Shown: positions 57,029-64,000 of the stretch, one piece after another
Layout: every line of letters starts with the position of its first letter
Position numbering within the stretch: position 1 is the stretch's first letter
DNA from: an uncultured Opitutia bacterium
GTDB taxonomy: Bacteria > Verrucomicrobiota > Verrucomicrobiia > Opitutales > Coraliomargaritaceae
Direction: 5' to 3'
Assembly (NCBI GenBank): GCA_937136395.1
Contig: CAKZOI010000046.1
Coordinates: 1 to 64,000, forward strand
DNA length: 64,000 nt
Translations under genes and position numbers: made by a program
Notes under the pieces: generated by a model
Seen by the model: the letters and a program-made list of their open reading frames with translations, nothing else
Told to the model about the DNA's origin: nothing
Database searches by the model: none

Positions 57029-57136
57029 TCAGTTCGCATAATTCGGATCGATCTGGCGATAAAATCCTTTGTCTAGCTTGTAGTCAATGGCCACTCGGCA
57101 TACAACATCACTGCCGATCATTAGACCATCCGTGTT
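57029..57136 (-). pseudogene. Short orphan coding tail after GH106
   Basis: A stop-to-stop frame reads NTDGLMIGSDVVCRVAIDY, then KLDKGFYRQIDPNYAN and TGA at 57029-57031. It looks like the C terminus of a vanished gene between the GH106 stop and the sulfatase start. No family is recognised; it could be chance. Confidence 0.3.
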
Positions 57137-57146
57137 TCATTCGCGA

Positions 57147-60100
57147 TTACTCCACCATGTGTAAAGTCAGCGTTAGAGGACCGATTAAGCCTGTGGGTTT
57201 CAGCGGCATGCTGGCATTGAGCATTTTGCCTCTAACCGTAGGTGCCGTCGTGAAGATAGTTTGAATTTCCCCATACTCTCTGATGTCGCCAATCAATCGG
57301 TTCCTACAAGTCGTCGCCAACGATACTTCTAATGTATTTTGCTCCTGTAACAATGCTCGAACCGGAATCACGGTATCGTGCGCCCAGATGTTTCCGATTG
57401 ATGTCCCATTTAGAGTAACCGCTGCGGTCGCATCAAATTTACCGAAATTGATCAGACCCGTTCTAGAATTCTCTAACTGTTCTTTCGTTAACTTAAATGT
57501 CAGAGTGTAATTCAAAGTTCCCGCAAAATACTGAATAGCTGGATCATCGAGTTCTGTGATCGATTTGAGTGGGCTCAAGGTAATCGGTGGTAGCTTCGCA
57601 TCATAGATCGGCTCAAAGGCGAGTTGCGTAGTGCCCGCACCGAGGTCCATCACGATGGGCTTCGCCAGATTCTTTTCAATTCGCGATCCATCACTCAGCT
57701 CAAAGATATAGGCCCCGCCCGTGTCGGATGTGAATAGAATATTCTCTTTGACATAGCTTGCCGTCGGAATCGGCCCAGCCAATTTGCCTGATTGCGGAAA
57801 CAGCAACTCATTATCCTTGGTCACCTTGGTAACATGCGGTTTTTCGGCGACATTTCGGAAGACGAAGAAGAACGATTCGCTCGGCTTAAACGTGACGGGA
57901 ATACGGGTCTGGTTGCCTTCAACCACATAAATCGGCTGATCTTTCACTTCACCGGTCTGCGCCTGCCAAATTTCTGGCTGCTTGCCTGCAACTCGAAAGG
58001 TGAGCTCCGTATTCAAAACTTCATCAGTCTGGTTGAAGATAAAATAGATATCTTCGGCAGCCGTCCGTTTGTGGATATACATAATCTCCTTTTCTGAGGC
58101 CGTTGTAGAAACGAGGTCAGGCTTCATACCCAGTGCATGAATAACTTCAGAAATCCGTTTTCCCCAAATGACACGTCCTTTTCCAACTTTGCGATCACCC
58201 GTTTTACTGATGACATCGTCACCCCATAGCGAATGAACCAACTGATCAAACACGTCCTGCTCATCGGCGATTTCCATGGCACCCAACATCCGTGTGGGGT
58301 GTGGGCCATAGAGAACTAAACCATCTTCAACGAGGGATTTAAGCAGCTTGAGGGTTTTAAGCTCCATGGAATCGCGTTTAGGCAAAGCCAGTAGTGCGAA
58401 TTGCTGCATTCCACCAAAGGATAGTTTTCCATCCACAATCGATGCCCTATTTTTCAGCATATCAAAATTGCAGGGATTGGCACGAATACCGGCAGGCAGC
58501 TCTCCTAAAATCGAATACTTCCGCTCTTGGGGATACTGATCTCCTAGAAAGAAAATACAATCCACGACTGGCTCTCCCTTTTGCAGCAAATATTGCGCGC
58601 GCGCCTGATAAGTCATCCAATCCGAAGCCAAATTCCACCACGGATTATTGCGGTTAAAATGCGCGCCGAACTGCTGCAGCGTCACCCCAGGCTTATCTTC
58701 AATGGGCTGGTGAACATAGCTATGCAGAATCATCTGATTGATTCCCGCGCAGAACGCCTCATCACCAAACCGCTTCAGACTTGCGGGAGATTCCGAATAA
58801 TACGCGCGGCTGGTATAAGCTTCGGATCCAATCACTGGCTTATTGTATGCGAGCGAAGAGAACGCAGAAAGAGTTTCCGACGGTTTTGCGCGCGGTTTGT
58901 AGATCTGGAAGCGCGTATCCGAATTATGCGTCGCCCAAAACTCAAGCATCGGCAGGTCAATATGACTATTGGACTTTAAGATATCGAGCGGCGGATACTT
59001 ACCTCCGCCATAAATAACTTCTGCATGTAATTCCAAATTGTTCGCATGGCACAAATCGCTGACTGCCTTGTAATAATTTTGATCAATCAGATCTGCAATG
59101 GTCTTGCGAAAGTCATGTAGAAATCCATCTGACAATTCGGAACTCTCGACCACCTCTCCACAGAGCACTGGAATCCAACGTATAATATCGTAGCCACGTC
59201 GCGCCTTGAATTCTTGCGGAAAAGCATGTGTCCAATTTTGATAATGGCACTCCCAGCTATCGATCATAATAAACTTAAAAATGTCTCCGACCATTGGCCC
59301 GGCCGTTTTAAGTAGTTTTCCAGTAAAGGCATCAAAATGAATTTGGGCAGCTGTCGCATCCATTTTATCAATTTCTAATCCAGTTCCTTCAGGCGTGGCT
59401 GGTTTATTTTTCATGCCGGTGGACGTATATCCAAAACGAACGATACTCCAGTTTCCAGCAGGTGCCGTCCAAGTCAATGTGCCGTCAGGTCTCATGAATT
59501 CGGTGAGGTCGATAATTTGATGGGCAGGGATTGCCGCCTGCGCACCAGATACGGAGGGCTCATAGAGCTCATTGTTACTCGTCTTCACCGCCACCGACTT
59601 CTGCAAGAGTCCGTGAACGCCAGTCAGATAGGTCGAGGGCTCTCCGCGATCCAAGAGTTCAAATTCAGCGAGCGAGCACTTGTTCTTATTCTTTACAGAC
59701 GTCAGTCTAAAATAGCGCGCCTTCGTTTTTGGTATCTTGACTCGATGCGGAATATTAGCACCCACAAGTTCCAATGTCTCAACTTTGGAGAACTTCTTTC
59801 CATCAGTCGAAGACGACAGCGTAAAGGTCATCGGAATTGTATTTATGGCGTCCCAAGAAAAGACGATGTAAGGAAGAATCATCACTTCGTCGGTTTCATA
59901 CGGCGCTTCAAAAGAAACGGTGATAGATGCCTTTTCGTTAAAGCTGGTTTTGGTCATCGGATTGCCATCCGACAAGGTCCTCTCAAGCGATGATTGCTTA
60001 ATCGTCACCGTGGGCTTTGCTTTCACATACTCGTTTTCCCTGTGCACATTGGGAAACGCCACCACAGCGGCATCCTTATAGTAATTTTCCGCAAATGGCG

Positions 60101-60584
60101 GTTTCGGAAGTTTTACCGTAACGTCTCCCCCACCCACAAGGGACGTCTTACTCCACACAAATTCTTTCATCGAATTTTCAGGTGTGATCCATGGGCCGCC
60201 ACTAGTGCTCCAACCTCCACAGTTGTGCGCACCGACTGTCATCCCGATCCGATCAGCTTCATTCAACGCATGCCGAAACATGTCATACCATTCTGATGAA
60301 TTAAATTTAATGTTCGGCACTGGAAGCTTCGTACTAACAAAACCGCCGATGTTCAGGATGGTCACCTGAGAAACACCTTGCTGATTCATCGACTCAAGAT
60401 CTTTGGTGATGCCCTCTTTCGTGATGTTTCCGCTAATCCAGTGCCACCACGCGTGCACCTTGGTCGCCTCTGGCGATGTTTCGAATAGACGTTCTTGAAC
60501 TGTCGCAGACTCTACTACACTGCCCGATGACGACCACAATCCAACCATGAGCGATAATAAATAGAGAGTTCTGAGCTTATTCAT
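57147..60584 (-). CDS. GH106 alpha-L-rhamnosidase, second copy
   Basis: 1145 residues from ATG 60584 (MNKLRTLYLLSLMVGLWSSS signal peptide); upstream in-frame ATGs at 60599 and 60620 are less likely. GH106 features are KVHAWWHWISGNITKEGI, SMNQQGVSQVTILN, HNCGGWSTSGGPWITPE, NWSIVRFGYTSTGMKN, MIDSWECHYQNWTHAF, and WWNLASDWMTYQARAQYLL. Unlike the first copy, it has an inserted discoidin-like segment at about 195-320 (KKFSKVETLELVGANIPHRV, ARYFRLTSVKNKNKC). The two copies are clearly diverged, suggesting different linkage or branching preferences. Secreted. Upstream lies the broken GH78. Confidence 0.92.
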   Translation of the reverse strand: MNKLRTLYLLSLMVGLWSSSGSVVESATVQERLFETSPEATKVHAWWHWISGNITKEGITKDLESMNQQGVSQVTILNIGGFVSTKLPVPNIKFNSSEWYDMFRHALNEADRIGMTVGAHNCGGWSTSGGPWITPENSMKEFVWSKTSLVGGGDVTVKLPKPPFAENYYKDAAVVAFPNVHRENEYVKAKPTVTIKQSSLERTLSDGNPMTKTSFNEKASITVSFEAPYETDEVMILPYIVFSWDAINTIPMTFTLSSSTDGKKFSKVETLELVGANIPHRVKIPKTKARYFRLTSVKNKNKCSLAEFELLDRGEPSTYLTGVHGLLQKSVAVKTSNNELYEPSVSGAQAAIPAHQIIDLTEFMRPDGTLTWTAPAGNWSIVRFGYTSTGMKNKPATPEGTGLEIDKMDATAAQIHFDAFTGKLLKTAGPMVGDIFKFIMIDSWECHYQNWTHAFPQEFKARRGYDIIRWIPVLCGEVVESSELSDGFLHDFRKTIADLIDQNYYKAVSDLCHANNLELHAEVIYGGGKYPPLDILKSNSHIDLPMLEFWATHNSDTRFQIYKPRAKPSETLSAFSSLAYNKPVIGSEAYTSRAYYSESPASLKRFGDEAFCAGINQMILHSYVHQPIEDKPGVTLQQFGAHFNRNNPWWNLASDWMTYQARAQYLLQKGEPVVDCIFFLGDQYPQERKYSILGELPAGIRANPCNFDMLKNRASIVDGKLSFGGMQQFALLALPKRDSMELKTLKLLKSLVEDGLVLYGPHPTRMLGAMEIADEQDVFDQLVHSLWGDDVISKTGDRKVGKGRVIWGKRISEVIHALGMKPDLVSTTASEKEIMYIHKRTAAEDIYFIFNQTDEVLNTELTFRVAGKQPEIWQAQTGEVKDQPIYVVEGNQTRIPVTFKPSESFFFVFRNVAEKPHVTKVTKDNELLFPQSGKLAGPIPTASYVKENILFTSDTGGAYIFELSDGSRIEKNLAKPIVMDLGAGTTQLAFEPIYDAKLPPITLSPLKSITELDDPAIQYFAGTLNYTLTFKLTKEQLENSRTGLINFGKFDATAAVTLNGTSIGNIWAHDTVIPVRALLQEQNTLEVSLATTCRNRLIGDIREYGEIQTIFTTAPTVRGKMLNASMPLKPTGLIGPLTLTLHMVE

Positions 60585-60698
60585 TCTGACATTTATCATT
60601 ATCCGTTCAACCGTTCGCAAATACTTTAATTACTTTCATTATTCCAGCCACTCTATGCTGTATTTCACTCACCCCCATAACAATGTCTAAGCCCAAAT

Positions 60699-63064
60699 TC
60701 ACTCAACAAAAACTGTTTGCGCTCCCGACTTGAGTGAAATCGTTTTACCACCCCACTCAAACGTCCCTGTAAGCCCATCTGGCAGGCTGATCTGCGCGCT
60801 CAAGCCTTTGCCAACCTTGCGCAATTTAACTTCAATCATGCCCTTGGGATGCGGCATACGTGCATCCACCGAGCCCAACTCCCCTAGAGCAGGCGCAATT
60901 CGCACCGTAGCGAACCCTGAAGACGCGGGCATAATTCCCGCAACCGTTGCCAAAAATTCATAGTTCGGAGAGGAGCCCCATGCATGACAATCGGAACGTG
61001 AAGGTTCTGGTTTCTCAGCCCATGTTGTAAGGTTGAGCTTCAACTGATCATGCCAAAGACCCAAGGTGTCGAGATACAGATCTGCTAAGCCCGTCTTAAC
61101 CAATGCCCTATTGTAATAAAAACGAAAGTAGATAGTCGCTGGTGCCAGTTTCACCTTTTTATCGATGATGGTACGCATTACACCCTGCTGATCTTCTAGC
61201 GGAATGGTATCCGTCAAAATGCCCAATAGGTTGGCATGTTCCGAATAGCGCTCCATGCGAGGATCATCCGAGAGCACTCCCTGGTCCGCATCCCAACACT
61301 GCGCATAAATGGCCTGCTTCATATTTCACTCCTCGCTTCGTATTCCAGCGCCGTTGGCTCATCTCCCACATAGCGCATTAGCTTAACCGCTCGATCCAAG
61401 GCATAGACATGGTTTAAAGACAACAGTTCTGACGGGTTGCGCTCATCCGATTTCCGCTCCTTTCCGTGCGATAGATGTCCAGACCAGTCGACGAAATCCC
61501 ACTCTTCCATCGCGCTGAACGTGACCAGTCCACTTTCATCGGTGAACCTTTTAAAACGTTCAATCACTGTATTCATACTCGGAAGCATATCTTGGATGAA
61601 CTCCTTATCGCCATTCAACAGGCGATAGTCATCGATCATGGCAATCCACCAATTGCAAAAGGTAGGAATGATACGGCGAATATGGCTCGGGTATCGACTG
61701 GCCGTTAAACCCTCGTCTCCTAAGGAATCATTATACAAATCGATTGCCTTTCTCATCAATCGGTCATCGCCAGATACATAAACTGATATCAATGCCTGTA
61801 TGCGAGTATCCCCCACATACTGGAGCCGCTCATAATAAGGGCAGTCGTAAAACATATCGACAGCACACAAGCGCAGGGTGTGCCAACTGACATCCCAAAT
61901 ACGATCCAAGTCCTTCCGGTTCGCCTCGAACTCAGCAGTTTCTTCAAACGGATATGCGACTGATTCGTATGACACGTCTCGCAAGACCAAGGGCTCGTCT
62001 GCCGTTTGAATTTTCAAACGTAGATATCTGAATGTCCGGAACCATAAAGGCCGATAAATCCGCTGCTCGCCGCCATCGGCTACAATTAGATCAAACGAGC
62101 CGAGCCACTCTTTACCCTTAATCTCATTCCGATCTCCTTTCTGCCTTTTCTTTGGATCTTCAAACAAGGACTCCGCATAGCCCACTTCGATGGAGGCTCC
62201 TTTGCCACCGCTAAAACGGAGTTCAGGATACGCATTCACCAGCTCTTCTCGGTCACATAAAATCGTCACCGTCTTATTCGGTGGTATTGTGACCGGTGCT
62301 TTACCGTGTAAAAAGGCATCTGATATTTGGATACCCTTCGCCTCGCGAATACGATGTAAGCGGTCGAACCGATATTCTGGCATCGGAATACGACTCGAAA
62401 CCAGACTGTAGTTAATGGTCCCCGAGACAGCCGTTTCCCACGCACTGTCGTCATACTTCGGCTGCTCCCATCCCCAAGGATACTGAGCACCATCAAACTT
62501 CTCAAAACTACCCAAAGCATAGAACGAATGCAGCCGAGGCTTGCGCAGAGGACGGTAGCTCGAATTCTCCAAAGCCTTCCACTTGCCACTACCTGTGCTG
62601 ATTGACGGATCTGTCACCCCTTTCAGGTAAAACCCAGCGGACTCTCCCATAAAGCTGACAGGAGCCAGCTATTCCCCACCGGGACTCCATACGACCGCAG
62701 CCAAAACATTTTCGCCCGACTTTAAATGCGCAGATAAATCAACCGTTTCATAGCGCCAATGATCGGGATCTCCCAGCGCTGGACCCGAGGCGATACGAAC
62801 TCCGTTTAGGTAGAGATGAAAAATCGTGCTGGCTGACACTTCAACCAGATACGACTCGGGAACCGTGCTCAGATTAAAACGTAGCCGATAATGGGAAACC
62901 GCCGGAGCACTCGCCCCATCACTTTGCGACACGATCCATGTCGCCTCATTCACATCTGGCGCAAGGGCTACTTTATTGGGCAACGCAGGTAAGACAGGAA
63001 CCACCATTAGAGCGATGAGCCCTAAAAGGAGTCCTGAAATTTTTCGATATTGTATACTAAACAT
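60699..63064 (-). pseudogene. Broken GH78-type alpha-L-rhamnosidase (in-frame stop and frameshift)
   Basis: Three adjacent frames form one GH78 protein of about 787 residues. The first (from 63064) has a signal peptide ([18 protein letters not shown]) and the N-terminal beta domain ending [10 protein letters not shown], then TAG at 62669-62671. The same frame continues LAPVSFMGESAGFYLKG through the rhamnosidase core (MFYDCPYYERLQYVGDTR, the GH78 catalytic segment; AMEEWDFVDW) to a stop at 61319. The last part (IYAQCWDADQGVLSDDP, SDCHAWGSSPNYEFLATV, the C-terminal barrel and beta domain) lies in another frame from 61322. One nonsense change and one frameshift are needed. Separate expression of the core is unlikely to give an active enzyme. 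Confidence 0.88.
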
Positions 63065-63113
63065 ACTATTTATTATCAGAAGGCAGATTAGTTGAACTCA
63101 CGATGAAAAAAGC

Positions 63114-64000
63114 TTACCGACTTACTGATAAATTATCGAATAAGTTTTGATCATACGAACTAGCCAAGGAGACATAGCCACGTTGCTGTTTCCCCTCAAA
63201 CTTGGCGATGGATTTCCCATCGATGAACGCCTCGACCTGCTTGTCAAAAAAACGAAGCTTAAGCTCATGCCACGCATTACCATCAAATCCCTCTACGAGT
63301 CCTGTTGCAAGTGTCCTCTGGTGGTTCAGTAGTGTCCACTTTCCAGTCTTATCTACCATGAGTCGCGGCCCGTTTTTCAAAAAACTGCCCAGAACGCGAC
63401 CGCCCAACTCAACGTGTCCGCCTTGAATGAGCACGTCTACCTTACAGGTATAGTTCACCCAACTTTCATCGCCGACTAAGGTATGCGGTTTGTCATTGGA
63501 GCGGCGATAAATCCGCATCCAATCATAGCCTTCTTCCGGACAGATCTGTTTCAGGCACTGCCCTCCCTGCGGATTTTCAGCAATTTCAAAACTGCCCTTT
63601 TGATCCGAATGATATTTCGGCAGGTCGCCGACTTTCCGGTCTTCATAATCCTCCGTATACGGAAATGGAAAAGGGCTGTCCTTCGGAATCTCGTAGGAGC
63701 CTTTTTGCTGACCGGTTGTGGTCGTCAGCGAATAGATACAATTGGGATCGAGTTTAATGGAGAACACACCGGCTTCTGGCTGAATTGACTGTTGTTGAAC
63801 AAACTGATTGTGCGCGTCCGATTTCCAGACCTGAACGGTTCCCGATGAAAGACCGTCCTCAATTTTAACGGTCAGCTCTTCGGCGTCTTCGGTGCAGATA
63901 ATCATACTCCAATTGTCACTGTTCTTTTCCTTCAGCGTCACGCAACTGCCTTTGTAGGTGCTCGCATCAAAAAGCCCGCAACCACTATCCAAATACTGCC
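63114..64000 (-). CDS. GH59-like galactosidase (galactocerebrosidase family), C-terminal part
   Basis: The coding frame is open to the right edge, so the N-terminal catalytic barrel lies outside. The visible 295 residues match the C-terminal half of GH59 enzymes: YLDSGCGLFDASTYKGSCV, the beta-sandwich segment VQVWKSDAHNQFVQQQSI, and the hallmark LTTTTGQQKGSYEIP. A lectin-like domain follows, with YEDRKVGDLPKYHSDQKGSF, ESWVNYTCKVDVLIQGG, WHELKLRFFDKQVEAFIDG and YDQNLFDNLSVSR. GH59 is a retaining beta-galactosidase family best known from animal galactosylceramidase; bacterial members are less studied. Here it probably removes galactose-containing side groups. Forty-nine nt separate its stop from the broken GH78 gene. 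Confidence 0.8.
   Translation of the reverse strand, partial: QYLDSGCGLFDASTYKGSCVTLKEKNSDNWSMIICTEDAEELTVKIEDGLSSGTVQVWKSDAHNQFVQQQSIQPEAGVFSIKLDPNCIYSLTTTTGQQKGSYEIPKDSPFPFPYTEDYEDRKVGDLPKYHSDQKGSFEIAENPQGGQCLKQICPEEGYDWMRIYRRSNDKPHTLVGDESWVNYTCKVDVLIQGGHVELGGRVLGSFLKNGPRLMVDKTGKWTLLNHQRTLATGLVEGFDGNAWHELKLRFFDKQVEAFIDGKSIAKFEGKQQRGYVSLASSYDQNLFDNLSVSR

Noticed and set aside
61319-62650. Annotating the middle GH78 piece as an independent gene starting at ATG 62650
   Set aside because: The frame is continuous with the upstream piece across a TAG and lacks its own signal peptide and C-terminal barrel, so it is part of one broken gene.

Overview
The window looks like chromosomal DNA of a marine Verrucomicrobiota bacterium, probably an Opitutales/Puniceicoccales type (Coraliomargarita or Lentimonas relatives). 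This is inferred from the very large secreted multi-domain enzymes with LamG modules and EF-hand-like tails, the eukaryote-type glutamine synthetase, the SLA1-like tails on secreted enzymes, sulfatases beside rhamnosidases without any SusC/SusD pair, and the scarcity of Shine-Dalgarno sequences in front of clear start codons. No rRNA or taxonomic marker is present to prove it.

Positions 1-11.9 kb are mostly housekeeping. They hold an IS30-type transposase remnant broken by a frameshift, the activated-methyl-cycle pair metK-ahcY (minus strand) with a small winged-helix regulator upstream, PEP carboxylase, a 6-phosphogluconolactonase-type beta-propeller protein, a PP2C phosphatase overlapping a miniature kinase-like gene, a type II glutamine synthetase behind a sigma-54-like promoter, a DUF2071 protein, and tRNA-Ala(GGC). 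A 138-bp element at 7071-7208 has perfect 22-bp terminal inverted repeats and a 9-bp target duplication and is best read as a MITE.

From about 12.3 kb to the right edge lies a polysaccharide-utilisation island. The plus-strand half (12.4-38.9 kb) encodes a BNR_4 protein with the residue pattern of PL25 ulvan lyases, two giant secreted proteins sharing an unrecognised N-terminal domain, a sulfatase, two paralogues with CBM-like plus nucleoside-hydrolase-like domains (one continuing to 2317 residues with a DUF5060/apiosidase-like glycosidase), and a GH2 enzyme. The minus-strand half (39-64 kb) encodes two GH39-like enzymes, a jelly-roll lyase-like protein, GH78, two GH106, a second sulfatase, a broken GH78 and a GH59. 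In its middle sit an AraC-type regulator (plus strand), a RhaT-type L-rhamnose/H+ symporter and an L-fucose/arabinose-isomerase-family protein.

Taken together, the likely substrate is a sulfated, rhamnose-rich polysaccharide such as ulvan or rhamnan sulfate. Extracellular lyases and glycosidases would cut the chain, sulfatases would remove sulfate, GH78/GH106 would release L-rhamnose, and RhaT plus the isomerase would import it and start its catabolism under AraC-type control. The island shows much recombination and decay: duplicated modules, a GH106-GH39 chimera, a GH78 with an in-frame stop and a frameshift, a truncated paralogue whose lost LamG domain is still readable after the stop codon, a frameshifted C-terminal fragment, and several orphan coding tails.
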